NCBI GenBank assembly: GCA_946902875.1
Contig: OX336348.1
Coordinates: forward strand, 19,183,741-19,247,740
Origin: Nematopogon swammerdamellus
Lineage: Eukaryota > Arthropoda > Insecta > Lepidoptera > Adelidae
Direction: 5' to 3'
DNA: 64,000 bases
Made by a program: the position numbers and the translations under genes. Positions 31,830 to 44,527 of the stretch are shown here, piece after piece. The number at the start of each line of letters is the position of its first letter. Position 1 is the first letter of the stretch. Below the pieces are notes generated by a model. The model was not told where the DNA came from. It worked only from the letters and a program-made list of their open reading frames with translations, and did not search any database.

Positions 31830-32160
31830 TACGCGGCGGAGTCGGCTGGTCTGCAATATATTCCTCTAAAGTTCACAGTTTCACACGTCATCTTCGGGCA
31901 AGCGAACTTCCTGTCTCGTGCGCCGCTACTGCGACTGCGACACTGACTAGCGGGGACAAACCGGACCGAGACCCCGCCCCGCCCAAGCTGGCTCCGCGGC
32001 AGCGTGCGCCTGGCTCGCCTGCCGTTGCAGAAATCCCTTTGTGCTTCGTGCACTCATCAGTTGACGCCGCGGGGTCCGCAGTTCGACGTTCCCGCATATA
32101 GCAGCGGTGAGTCCGCGAGTTCACGAGGAGCGACTTGACGCATCCTCAGCGGTAGGTAAC
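31830..32160 (+). promoter_or_regulatory. GC-rich promoter-like island with initiator and first splice donor
   Basis: A 300-bp GC-rich, CpG-containing island in AT-rich surroundings. ACTCATCAGTTG (A+1 near 32059) fits the insect initiator TCAGTT. GACGTT about 26 bases downstream resembles a DPE but the spacing is off by about two. About 48 bases after the initiator, CAGCG|GTGAGT (near 32106) is an excellent 5' splice site, so this looks like a TATA-less promoter with a short non-coding exon 1. The next plus-strand gene is the NACHT-ankyrin gene at 34331, which could be its target; there is no direct evidence of that splice. Confidence 0.45.
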
Positions 32161-32682
32161 TTTTCATATGTTGTGGTTTTTAGGTTTCCGCACCGTAGAG
32201 AAGGGCTGTAGGCATAGGATTAAAATAGTAAAACCAATAGTAATACCTATTTAGGTAATGTTTAAATTACCTCCCAAACTAATGTGATAGATAACACTCG
32301 TTTAAGTGAACAGTAAAGTAGGTTTAGAGTTTTTTTATGACCAAGGATGCGACTTGGTTTATAGACTTGTTTAGGGCGTTAATAAAATAGTTTTACAATT
32401 ACAATATTTTTGTACAAAAATGGAATTTTTTTTTTAATAATGTTTTTCTTATCATTAATAATGTTTTAATGATAAATTGTCACCGAAACATTATACTAAA
32501 TTAAATTAGCCGAAATGATTATTATGTCAAAATATTATTTCGACAAACAAAAACTATGTGAAATTAATATTATGTACTTAGAAAGAATATTATGTAAAGC
32601 TTTCTAAGCAAAATGAAAATTGAAATAGTTAATTAATAATTTCGATCAAGGTGTATTACATTTTTCCTTTTAGCAATTACTC

Positions 32683-32776
32683 TATTTTATATATATGTCG
32701 CAGTATTATCATAAGATTAGTAAAATTATAATTTTACTAATCTTATAATAATACTGCGACATATATAAAGTAAAAT
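32683..32776. mobile_element. 94-bp palindrome
   Basis: ATATATGTCGCAGTATTATC and its complement, meeting at AAAATTATAATTTT, form a near-perfect hairpin about 45 bp long. It abuts the 32782-32905 direct repeat. Probably a MITE. Confidence 0.7.
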
Positions 32777-32781
32777 ACCTT

Positions 32782-32905
32782 ATAAAAAAATATAAAAGTT
32801 TAAAATATGTATTTAGAAATATGTTTAAAAGCGCCCTTTTTAAACCCCCTAGAAACGGCTATTTTAAGCGGTTTTTTGCGATTTTCTCAAAAACTCTCAA
32901 ATTTT
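32782..32905 (+). repeat. 119-bp direct repeat, copy 2
   Basis: Partner of 20302-20420; one visible difference is AAAGCGCCC in place of AAAGTGCCC. Confidence 0.7.
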
Positions 32906-33169
32906 TTAAATATTATTTTTCACAATCTTCTAGCTCTACACCTCTAAATCTTCTAGATACGCGTCATTTGACATCCTAAATATTCACGTAACCTTAAAAC
33001 TCACGACACCAAGGCCAATTCGCACTTTCTGCACAATTCGCAATTTTCTGGAAATAGGGGCCTATACTGAAGCGATCGAAAAGACATTTCCAATGTCAAA
33101 ATATGTGTTTTTTGATTAAGTAATATAAATTTTAAAAACAGATAAAAACTGCAAACATGAAATTTTTCA

Positions 33170-33530
33170 CCCTCACCAGTCTACAGCCGTGATTCTTTTC
33201 GATGACACTAAACAATAGATCCGCGCGACGCCGCGACACGGCGCTGCGGGGCGCTGCGGCGCGGTGGCGCGGTGGCGTGTTGCAAGATATTTTCTAACTA
33301 AACATAAAAAATTAATATCTTTTGATTCTGTGGGTTGATTTTGATGAAATAAACTTTAAATATTACTCAGAATAAAGCTTCATATTTTTTAGTAATTAGA
33401 CTTTGAATCCAATGAGTGGTTTTTACGTGATGCGCGCACAAACGAACAAACAAACCGATAAACAACAAACCAACAAACCGACAAACCAACAAACAGGCAA
33501 ACCGACAAACAGACGAACATTTCAAAAAAT
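33170..33530. repeat. GC-rich patch and (CAAAC/CGAC)-type repeat tail
   Basis: 33223-33285 is GC-rich (GCGCTGCGGGGCGCTGCGG, GGTGGCGCGGTGGCG). 33444-33523 is a degenerate AACAAACCGACAAACC tandem. No exon evident. A (GATA)n stretch lies at 33641-33655. Confidence 0.5.
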
Positions 33531-34127
33531 ATATTTTTACGTTCTATTACTTATTCCTTCCGTCCCCCAGTTATTGTTTTGCAAAAATAGTTAATGTACA
33601 GACACGACAAGTCTACGATTTTATTATATGTATAGAAGATAGATAGATAGATAGACTATGTATTTTTATTATTTTAGAGTAAATAAACCACTCGCCTGCG
33701 TATTGCTTCTAAATTACAATTAAATAATTTTATAAATAAAACTGCATTGACGGTAATTGATTATTTTATAATAAAATGAAACCAATCTTGCACAAATGGA
33801 ATTCACATCCCTGAAAGCCTTGAAATGATATAATATCCTTTATATATTTATTACTACTGCGGTCCTTGCGGAAGACAAGTCACATCAAATATTATGAATT
33901 CTCAAATGTTTCTACGAGTCACTTTTTGCTATAAATATTTTCAGCGATCGACCTACAAGCCCCTTGGGATCGACGATCGACCGCTTGGGCACCACTGGTG
34001 TATACACTACACAATACAATCCTATACACTTGTTGCAGATCGAGTAACTCCGACAAGCGAAACCTGAAATCAGCCTCAAATACTACGATACATCCAGAAT
34101 TCACAGACGAATATAATTAAACCGGAG

Positions 34128-34141
34128 TATAAATATATAAC
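34128..34141 (+). promoter_or_regulatory. TATA-box candidate upstream of the NACHT-ankyrin gene
   Basis: GAGTATAAATATATAA lies about 200 bases before ATG 34331. CTTCAGCA near 34177 could be an initiator, but the spacing is longer than the usual 30 bases. Confidence 0.3.
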
Positions 34142-34330
34142 CACCTACAAATGCAGAGAAAACTCCCACCGGCACCTTCAGCAAAGTATTATGACAAGAT
34201 CATTATTAAGTAGCAAGAGACACAAAGATGTACACTCTAATACCTAATGCATGACTCGGTGGAGGACCGAACCCAGTCAACAGGTGCCGTATCCATAAAC
34301 TGTTAAATAAAAGAAACAACACAAATAAAA

Positions 34331-37300
34331 ATGGAATCAAGTAAACAAACTGAACATAAAAATAAACTAAATAAACAAGCACATGATACAGAATGGAACA
34401 AATTGAAAGAGTACATAAAAAATGGCGACGAAGACGGTGTTGAAATGATTCTGACAGAAAACGCAGCCTTCAACACAGCAGACAACATGAGCAGAGTTTT
34501 ACACATAGCGGTCGCAGCGAACAGAGAAAACATTGTCACTCTAGCTATCAACAAGGGGGCAGACATCAACGCCGTAGACGAGAATGGAGACTCTCCGCTT
34601 CATATTGCTGTTAGAAAAATACATTGTGCTGGATTAGTGCAACATTTTATATCATTGAATGCAAAACGTAACATTCGCAATAAAAATAATGAAACACCTT
34701 TGGATATTATAAACGAAGCATTGCGTATTGAATCAAAGCCTATTAGAAAAGAAAAAATTCTCTCGATGAAAGCTCTGTTCATAGAAGACACAGAAGAAAA
34801 ATATAAGAAAAATTATCGCCAATTGTCAAAATCTACATCGAATTCCGAATTAATGTTTGAATGTTCTAAAGGTTCTAAAGGTTTAAAAGTGAACTTGACC
34901 GGAGCTATGTTTCAAACCAAGCTTTTAATGCTTTTCGCCAAGCGTGCTATGGACAGAGGTTATAAATTCAGATTAGCGACCGAAATAGAATCTGCGGGAA
35001 AATTTGACGACGTAGTTTTGAGATATGAAGAGAACGAGACAACAGTATACAGATTTTTACAGGCGAAGCATAGAGACAACCCTTCCAGTACCATTAGGGA
35101 ATTTGATCTTTTCTCTTCGGATACGAAAGGAGATTTTAATATTGTTAAGTATTTCCTATCGTTTGTTAAAATAGTTAACAGCAAAACATATAACGACGGT
35201 GAATTAAAAGATTTTATAATTTGTACAAATACCGACCTAGAAACAAAATCAAAGGAATATTTCACTTGTAAAGACTTATTGGGAGATGCAATTTTGTATA
35301 TAAATACGTGTGCTAAGAAATATAAATTAAAATTCGAAATTGGTCAATATATAATTGCGCAAATTAAGAATATAGCTTTGGATGCCATAAGTCCAAAAGC
35401 AATTGAAGCTATGAAGAATAACAGAAATGAATTGCAGAAACAAGTTCAATTAGTAAATGAAATAAATACATTACAAAAACAAAAAAATACTACATATAGT
35501 TACTGTAACAAATTATGGCCTTTTGAAAAAATTAAGAAAGAGGGCTCAAACGCATTCGATAATTACTTGAGCTTGTTGTCGACATACAAAAAGAAAGTTA
35601 AACACGCCGTCGATGGAAAAGAAAAAACCGCGATACAAACAATTAATGATATCTTCCCGATCGATGGTGAAACGCCAAGTCACACTGATGATTTGAAAGA
35701 ATTAAAAAAAGAAGCTTGCAGCATAATCCACGAGCATAGTCAAAGGGTGAAGAACCAAAAAGCACTACTTATCGAATGTTGTATGGACGAGAGTAAAGTT
35801 GTAGTTAGGATTGATGAATTTTTAAGTAAGTTTTTCATAGTGACCAATTACGCCGGAATTGATGATTTAAACAACCAAATCAGCCATGAACTTGGCGGCG
35901 AATTCCAATTGCTAGATGCAACCCTTCTAAATGATTCCTTTGAAAAGGATATGTTCAATTGGGTGAGAAGTTATGAGGATAATAAAAGTACATACTTTTT
36001 GGGAAAAGACGGCAAAGAAATATTCAATATCTTGACATGTAAACTGAACACTTTAATGGTTAGCGGGGTCAGCAAATCCCATGTCGACAAAATTTGTAAG
36101 CACAACATCTTCTTTAAACACGATCAAGTCAAGGTGATTGATTTCATTCTGAGTGATAACAACATTCTCCACGTGACCACAGAACATCCTCGCTTGAGTG
36201 CTCTAAAGATTATTCAGACGTTAGAAAGAAATGAAACGTACAAAAGACTAGATAGCGTTATATTTACTAGCGTTGAAACATTTCTGCTCACAGAAATGTA
36301 CAAACGCATGATAAATGCATTCTCCTCTGACTCCAGTCACCATATTCTAGTAATAGAATGCCAACAAGAATCGCTGGAACATTTCGACTACAATCACTTA
36401 TGCTCCGCGATAAATACAGTTCTCAACAACAATGAAAATAAAAAACTCATCCTTATAGCGCGTCGTGAGCACTTTGTAGTTGAAAAATTTAAATCAAGCA
36501 ATTACTCCCAGGTGTTTGATAAAATTAGGTTTAAAGATCTGAAAGAGGAATCACGAAAGGCAATTCTCAATAAAGATGTAACTTTTCAAGAAAACCGAGG
36601 AACATCTGAAAATAAAATACAATTAAAAGATTTGATTAATGAAGATTCAGCGGACGACATCATCGACGAGGAAATGTTATGGTGGCTTATAGAAAACAAC
36701 AACATTAGAGTGGGCGATGGAAGAGCTTTTTATTCCAGAGGATACAATGAAGAATATAACATTAAAAGATCATTACAACGTCAAATAGTCGATTTAAAAA
36801 TCCAACCCGATTGGTTATCATGTTTAATTTTCATAACGGGTACGAAAAATAATTTAAAAAGGCTTTATTCTTCCCAGAGACTTGGCAAAGCGAATTGTGA
36901 ATGGTGGCACAACGAAATGCCCTTTCTAAGTCAAGTAATGTTTGATTGTGCTTCGCCCGAAGTTAAGATTATTTTGTCACCAAATAAAGACAAAAATATA
37001 ATCCACAGACATAGGTTTGAAAATATTTGTGGAAAGTTTCCCTGCGTTCAGTGGCTAGAGTATGCAGGAGGTGGATTCTTTTTGTGGCGAGATTTCAAAT
37101 ATTCGACTAAGTATTTAGATGAATATGATTATCTAGTAACATATAACATGAAGTTGCTCAATATTAATAAACGGAAAGCGTCACCATACATACGAATAAA
37201 TAACATGTTTATCCCTGAAGCGCTTGAGGAAAAAATAATAATTGTAGCGAACGATCCTGGAGAAGGCAAGTCTACCATGCTGACTGGTTTGTCGTACGAT

Positions 37301-38478
37301 TTGAAGAAAAGATTTCCGCATTCGTGGATCGTTCGGATAAATTTAACAGACCATGCCGTCGACGGTGATCCGTCAACTGGATTGAAAAATATTGAAATCG
37401 AAGATAACGATAAAGAAAAGGGGATAGACATTGTCGCAAAAATGATAGTTCGCGGCGACCCAGATGATGTTCAGGTGAAGTTTCAAAGAGAAACAATTAA
37501 GGCTACCTTGGACGGAAGAGCCAAAATAAGACTTATAATAATGTTTGATGGCTTTGATGAAATTTCTCCCAACTACAAAAGTAAGACTTGTATCCTACTA
37601 AGAGTAATTAAAGATACTAACGTTAGTCAACTCTGGGTTACGACTCGAGTACATCTGAAAACTTATTTGGAAAATGCGCTTCAAACGCCGGCTTATATGA
37701 TGATTGCCCTAACTCGTGAGGAGCAAGCGAACTATTTAAACCATTACTGGAAGTGGAATTTGAAGTTTTACAATGATGATCCGTGTAATGAAACAACTAC
37801 AACTGGGATACTAGACTTGCTTAAGAATTTCCAAGAGTCAATTTCCCAATGTATCGAAGAACGAAGAAACGAACCATACTTTTTACATAATAGAAACAAT
37901 AGAAAAACTAATCTTGAAGAGCTTCTTTTCAAAATAAATTCTATAATAAAATATCCTGATGCGACGCTTTCCACATTACAGACAAAGGTGTACGGGTTAA
38001 ACTTTTCGACTTATGCAGAAATTGTACTGGATGTTGTGTCGGAATTATATTACAGTAATCACAAAGTTGTGGATATAGTACAATATAGGGATAGTTTCAC
38101 AGCTGTTCCGCTAAATCTCAATATGATAGCCGAGAGCATGTTCAAACGTAAATTACAAATTCCTAAGAGTACTGGGATGTACAGTCTATACAGGGAGTTT
38201 GTGTTGGACAAGTTCGAAATATACCAACGAAAAAATGTCAGCATCAACGACAGCAGCATCGTTGTTAAAGAGCAAGGTAAAAGAGAGATCAGAACACTGC
38301 AAAGAGTACATCGTGAGTTGGCCTTGAAATTGTTATGCCCCGTATTCTCCAAGAAAAACATTATGCCGGAAACGAGCGAGTTGGCTCAGTACACAGATGA
38401 AGAATGGACGAGAATCGGACTCGTGCGACACGAGTTAGGTCTTGAGTTCGTCCATCGCACATACGCTGAATACTTTTT
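34331..38478 (+). CDS. N-terminal part: ankyrin, putative nuclease and NACHT domains
   Basis: ATG 34331 opens 1382 residues before the insertion. Residues about 55-150 hold two to three ankyrin repeats (VLHIAVAANRENIVTLAI, GADINAVDENGDSPLHIAV). Residues about 195-330 have the pattern GAMFQ...RGYKFRLATEIESAGKFDDVVL...FLQAKHR...FIICTNTD: E218, D226/D227 and Q244-x-K246 fit a PD-(D/E)xK nuclease, as in Cap4/DUF4297 effectors. Residues 350-960 are helical with no motif I recognise. NACHT: Walker A 973-982 (ANDPGEGKST), Walker B DGFDE at 1073-1077, sensor-like WVTTR, then VPLNLNMIAE and FVHRTYAEYF of the winged helix. The last 27 codons of the open frame as read (to 38560) are foldback-element sequence, not gene. 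Confidence 0.85.
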
Positions 38479-38912
38479 ACCCGACTATGGCAGAGCCAAA
38501 AAGGAGGGTAATGTGGTTGGCAGTCTATGTGGCTGGGTATGTACGGATGTTCCACCGTAACTGCTAAACTACTCATTCGATTTTGATGATCGTGGTGTCA
38601 ATCGATTTGTTATGATGGTCCCCTTGTTATGGGGTACCAAATTTTTCCATAAATAAAAAATGGCGGCCGTGGGACCCCATATTGTCACACTTTAAAAACA
38701 TATTTTCTTCAAACCCCACCGAGTGGGGTATCATTGTCAAGAGCTTCTAAAGGCGATTTCAAAAATATAAGACACTTAATGGTTTAAACCAAAATGAATG
38801 AAATAAAAAATTATAAGCCCAACCGTGGTTCGGATTGCACGTAAAACTGTAGGTCCCTTCAGATTCAGATTCAGATATTTATTTTGCCATATTTATTATT
38901 CCCTTCTTACCT

Positions 38913-40320
38913 TATAGGATAGGATAGGATAGGATAGGATAGGATAGGATAGGATAGGATAGGATAGGATAGGATAGGATAGGATAGGATAGGATAGGAT
39001 AGGATAGGATAGGATAGGATAGGATAGGATAGGATAGGATAGGATAGGATAGGATAGGATAGGATAGGATAGGATAGGATAGGATAGGATAGGATAGGAT
39101 AGGATAGGATAGGATAGGATAGGATAGGATAGGATAGGATAGGATAGGATAGGATAGGATAGGATAGGATAGGATAGGATAGGATAGGATAGGATAGGAT
39201 AGGATAGGATAGGATAGGATAGGATAGGATAGGATAGGATAGGATAGGATAGGATAGGATAGGATAGGATAGGATAGGATAGGATAGGATAGGATAGGAT
39301 AGGATAGGATAGGATAGGATAGGATAGGATAGGATAGGATAGGATAGGATAGGATAGGATAGGATAGGATAGGATAGGATAGGATAGGATAGGATAGGAT
39401 AGGATAGGATAGGATAGGATAGGATAGGATAGGATAGGATAGGATAGGATAGGATAGGATAGGATAGGATAGGATAGGATAGGATAGGATAGGATAGGAT
39501 AGGATAGGATAGGATAGGATAGGATAGGATAGGATAGGATAGGATAGGATAGGATAGGATAGGATAGGATAGGATAGGATAGGATAGGATAGGATAGGAT
39601 AGGATAGGATAGGATAGGATAGGATAGGATAGGATAGGATCGGATCGGATCGGATCGGATCGGATCGGATCGGATCGGATCGGATCGGATCGGATCGGAT
39701 CGGATCGGATCGGATCGGATCGGATCGGATCGGATCGGATCGGATCGGATCGGATCGGATCGGATCGGATCGGATCGGATCGGATCGGATCGGATCGGAT
39801 CGGATCGGATCGGATCGGATCGGATCGGATCGGATCGGATCGGATCGGATCGGATCGGATCGGATCGGATCGGATCGGATCGGATCGGATCGGATCGGAT
39901 CGGATCGGATCGGATCGGATCGGATCGGATCGGATCGGATCGGATCGGATAGGATAGGATAGGATAGGATAGGATAGGATAGGATAGGATAGGATAGGAT
40001 AGGATAGGATAGGATAGGATAGGATAGGATAGGATAGGATAGGATAGGATAGGATAGGATAGGATAGGATAGGATAGGATAGGATAGGATAGGATAGGAT
40101 AGGATAGGATAGGATAGGATAGGATAGGATAGGATAGGATAGGATAGGATAGGATAGGATAGGATAGGATAGGATAGGATAGGATAGGATAGGATAGGAT
40201 AGGATAGGATAGGATAGGATAGGATAGGATAGGATAGGATAGGATAGGATAGGATAGGATAGGATAGGATAGGATAGGATAGGATAGGATAGGATAGGAT
40301 AGGATAGGATAGAATAGGAT
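38913..40320. repeat. 1.4-kb pentanucleotide array with a pure GGATC block
   Basis: About 280 pentamers: GGATA to 39640, then about 62 consecutive GGATC units (39641-39950), then GGATA again. Hardly any unit deviates within a block. The GGATC block has a GATC site every 5 bases. Confidence 0.97.
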
Positions 40321-43300
40321 AAAGTCTTTGAGAAGGTTTATCGTCTTCTTGAACGCAGCTCGGCCTTCGGCCTCGCCCATAGTTACTTACTGTCTTCGAG
40401 AAGGTTATTTGTCTACCTGAACGCAGCTCGGCTTTTGGCCTCGCCCATAGTTACTTACTGCCTTCGAGAAGGTTTATCGACTTCCTGAACGCAGCTCGGC
40501 CTTCGGCCTCGCCCATAGTTACTTACTGTCTTCGAGAAGGTACGCAGCTCGGCCTTCGGCCTCACCCATAGTTACTTACTGTCTTCGAGAAGGTCATTTG
40601 TCTACCGGAACGCAGCTCGGCCTTCGGCCTCGCCTATAGTTACTTACTGTCTTCGAGAAGGTTTATCGACTTCCTGAACGCAGCTCGGCCTTCGGCCTCG
40701 CTCATAGTTACTTACTGTCTTCGAGCAGGTTTATCGTCTTCCTGAACGCAGCTCGGCCTTCGGCCTCGCCCATAGTTACTTACTGTCTTCGAGAAGGTTA
40801 TTTGTCTACCTGAACGCAGCTCGGCTTTTGGCCTCGCCCATAGTTACTTACTGCCTTCGAGAAGGTTTATCGACTTCCTGAACGCAGCTCGGCCTTCGGC
40901 CTCGCCCATAGTTACTTACTGTCTTCAAGAAGATTTATCGTCTTCTTGAACGCAGCTCGGCCTTCGGCCTCACCCATAGTTACTTACTGTCTTCGAGAAG
41001 GTCATTTGTCTACCTGAACGCAGCTCGGCCTTCGGCCTCGCCTATAGTTATTTACTGTCTTCGAGAAGGTTTATCGACTTCCTGAACGCAGCTCGGCCTT
41101 CGGCCTCGCTCATAGTTACTTACTGTCTTCGAGCAGGTTTATCGTCTTCCTGAACGCAGCTCGGCCTTCGGCTCGCCCATAGTTACTTACTGTCTTCGAG
41201 AAGGTTATTTGTCTACCTGAACGCAGCTCGGCTTTTGGCCTCGCCCATAGTTACTTACTGCCTTCGAGAAGGTTAATCGACTTCCTGAACGCAGCTCGGC
41301 CTTCGGCCTCGCCCATAGTTACTTACTGTCTTCAAGAAGGTTTATCGTCTTCTTGAACGCAGCTCGGCCTTCGGCCTCACCCATAGTTACTTACTGTCTT
41401 CGAGAAGGTTATTTGTCTACCTGAACGCAGCTCGGCCTTCGGCCTCGCCCATAGTTACTTACTGTCTTCGAGCAGGTTTATCGTCTTCCTGAACGCAGCT
41501 CGGCCTTCGGCCTCGCCCATAGTTACTTCCTGTCTTCGAGAAGGTTTATCGTCTTCTTGAACGCAGCTCGGCCTTCGGCCTTGCCCATAGTTACTTACTC
41601 TCTTCGAGAAGGTTTATCGTCTTCCTGAACGCAGCTCGGCCTTCGGCCTCACCCATAGTTACTTACTGTCTTCGAGAAGGTTTATCGTCTTCCTGAACGC
41701 AGCTCGGCCTTCGGCCTCGCCCATAGTTACTTACTGTCTTCGAGAAGGTTTATGGTCTTCTTGAACGCAGCTCGGCCTTCGGCCTCGCCCATGGTTACTT
41801 ACTGTCTTCGAGAAGGTTATTCGTCTTCCTGAACGCAGCTCGGCCTTCGGCCTCGCCCATAGTTACTTACTGTCTTCGAGAAGGTTTATCGTCTTCCTGA
41901 ACGCAGCTCGGCCTTCGGCCTCGTCCATAGTTACTTACTGTCTTCGAGAAGGTTTATCGTCTTCCTGAACTGTCTTCGAGCAGGTTTATCGTCTTCCTGA
42001 ACGCAGCTCGGCCTTCGGCCTCGCCCATAGTTACTTACTGTCTTCGAGAAGGTTATTTGTCTACCTGAACGCAGCTCGGCTTTTGGCCTCGCCCATAGTT
42101 ACTTACTGCCTTCGAGAAGGTTTATCGACTTCCTGAACGCAGCTCGGCCTTCGGCCTCGCCCATAGTTACTTACTGTCTTCAAGAAGGTTTATCGTCTTC
42201 TTGAACGCAGCTCGGCCTTCGGCCTCACCCATAGTTACTTACTGTCTTCGAGAAGGTTTATCGTCTTCCTGAACGCAGCTCGGCCTTCGGCCTCGCCCAT
42301 AGTTACTTACTGTCTTCGAGAAGGTTTATGGTCTTCTTGAACGCAGCTCGGCCTTCGGCCTCGCCCATGGTTACTTACTGTCTTCGAGAAGGTTATTCGT
42401 CTTCCTGAACGCAGCTCGGCCTTCGGCCTCGCCCATAGTTACTTACTGTCTTCGAGAAGGTTTATCGTCTTCCTGAACGCAGCTCGGCCTTCGGCCTCGT
42501 CCATAGTTACTTACTGTCTTCGAGAAGGTTTATCGTCTTCCTGAACTGTCTTCGAGCAGGTTTATCGTCTTCCTGAACGCAGCTCGGCCTTCGGCCTCGC
42601 CCATAGTTACTTACTGTCTTCGAGAAGGTTATTTGTCTACCTGAACGCAGCTCGGCTTTTGGCCTCGCCCATAGTTACTTACTGCCTTCGAGAAGGTTTA
42701 TCGACTTCCTGAACGCAGCTCGGCCTTCGGCCTCGCCCATAGTTACTTACTGTCTTCAAGAAGGTTTATCGTCTTCTTGAACGCAGCTCGGCCTTCGGCC
42801 TCACCCATAGTTACTTACTGTCTTCGAGAAGGTTATTTGTCTACCTGAACGCAGCTCGGCCTTCGGCCTCGCCCATAGTTACTTACTGTCTTCGAGCAGG
42901 TTTATCGTCTTCCTGAACGCAGCTCGGCCTTCGGCCTCGCCCATAGTTACTTACTGTCTTCGAGAAGGTTTATCGTCTTCTTGAACGCAGCTCGGCCTTC
43001 GGCCTCGCCCATAGTTACTTACTCTCTTCGAGAAGGTTTATCGTCTTCCTGAACGCAGCTCGGCCTTCGGCCTCACCCATAGTTACTTACTGTCTTCGAG
43101 AAGGTTTATCGTCTTCCTGAACGCAGCTCGGCCTTCGGCCTCGCCCATAGTTACTTACTGTCTTCGAGAAGGTTTATGGTCTTCTTGAACGCAGCTCGGC
43201 CTTCGGCCTCGCCCATGGTTACTTACTGTCTTCGAGAAGGTTATTCGTCTTCCTGAACGCAGCTCGGCCTTCGGCCTCGCCCATAGTTACTTACTGTCTT

Positions 43301-44505
43301 CGAGAAGGTTTATCGTCTTCCTGAACGCAGCTCGGCCTTCGGCCTCGTCCATAGTTACTTACTGTCTTCGAGAAGGTTTATCGTCTTCGTGAACTGTCTT
43401 CGAGCAGGTTTATCGTCTTCCTGAACGCAGCTCGGCCTTCGGCCTCGCCCATAGTTACTTACTGTCTTCGAGAAGGTTATTTGTCTACCTGAACGCAGCT
43501 CGGCTTTTGGCCTCGCCCATAGTTACTTACTGCCTTCGAGAAGGTTTATCGACTTCCTGAACGCAGCTCGGCCTTCGGCCTCGCCCATAGTTACTTACTG
43601 TCTTCAAGAAGGTTTATCGTCTTCTTGAACGCAGCTCGGCCTTCGGCCTCACCCATAGTTACTTACTGTCTTCGAGAAGGTTATTTGTCTACCTGAACGC
43701 AGCTCGGCCTTCGGCCTCGCCCATAGTTACTTACTGTCTTCGAGCAGGTTTATCGTCTTCCTGAACGCAGCTCGGCCTTCGGCCTCGCCCATAGTTACTT
43801 ACTGTCTTCGAGAAGGTTTATCGTCTTCTTGAACGCAGCTCGGCCTTCGGCCTCGCCCATAGTTACTTACTCTCTTCGAGAAGGTTTATCGTCTTCCTGA
43901 ACGCAGCTCGGCCTTCGGCCTCACCCATAGTTACTTACTGTCTTCGAGAAGGTTTATCGTCTTCCTGAACGCAGCTCGGCCTTCGGCCTCGCCCATAGTT
44001 ACTTACTGTCTTCAAGAAGGTTTATCGTCTTCTTGAACGCAGCTCGGCCTTCGGCCTCGCCCATGGTTACTTACTGTCTTCGAGAAGGTTATTCGTCTTC
44101 CTGAACGCAGCTCGGCCTTCGGCCTCGCCCATAGTTACTGTCTTCGAGAAGGTTTATCGTCTTCCTGAACGCAGCTCGGCCTTCGGCCTCGTCCATAGTT
44201 ACTTACTGTCTTCGAGAAGGTTTATCGTCTTCCTGAACGCAGCTCGGCCTTCGGCCTCGCCCATAGTTACTTACTGTCTTCGAGAAGGTTTTTCGTCTTC
44301 CTGAACGCAGCTCGGCCTTCGACCTCGCCCATAGTTACTTACTGTCTTCGAGAAGTTTATTCGTCTTCCTGAACGCAGCTCGGCCTTCGGCCTCACCGAT
44401 AGTTACTTACTGTCTTCGAGAAGGTTTATGGTATTCTTAACCGCAGCTCGGCCTTCGGCCTCGCCCTCAGTTACTTACTTATTCGAGAAGTTTTATTTAT
44501 GTAAT
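40321..44505. repeat. 4.2-kb 68-bp minisatellite of copy 2, about 61 units with higher-order structure
   Basis: Same unit as copy 1. Multi-unit blocks recur: the fused junction CTGAACTGTCTTCGAGCAGG, made by a partial unit, appears near 41967, 42540 and 43390, each time with the same unit order around it. This shows amplification by unequal exchange of multi-unit segments. Confidence 0.93.
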
Positions 44506-44527
44506 ATTACTAAAAAGAATGAAATAA

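Noticed and set aside
38896..40380. 494-aa minus-strand ORF (SYPIL/RSDPI repeat peptide), and the similar ORFs at 21129-21698 and 57484-58098
   Set aside because: The pentamer arrays contain no stop codon in any minus-strand frame, so long ORFs are automatic. Reported only as a frame-conservation observation, not as genes.
40321..44505. CRISPR-like array
   Set aside because: Units are directly adjacent 68-bp repeats without unique spacers, in a eukaryotic mobile element.
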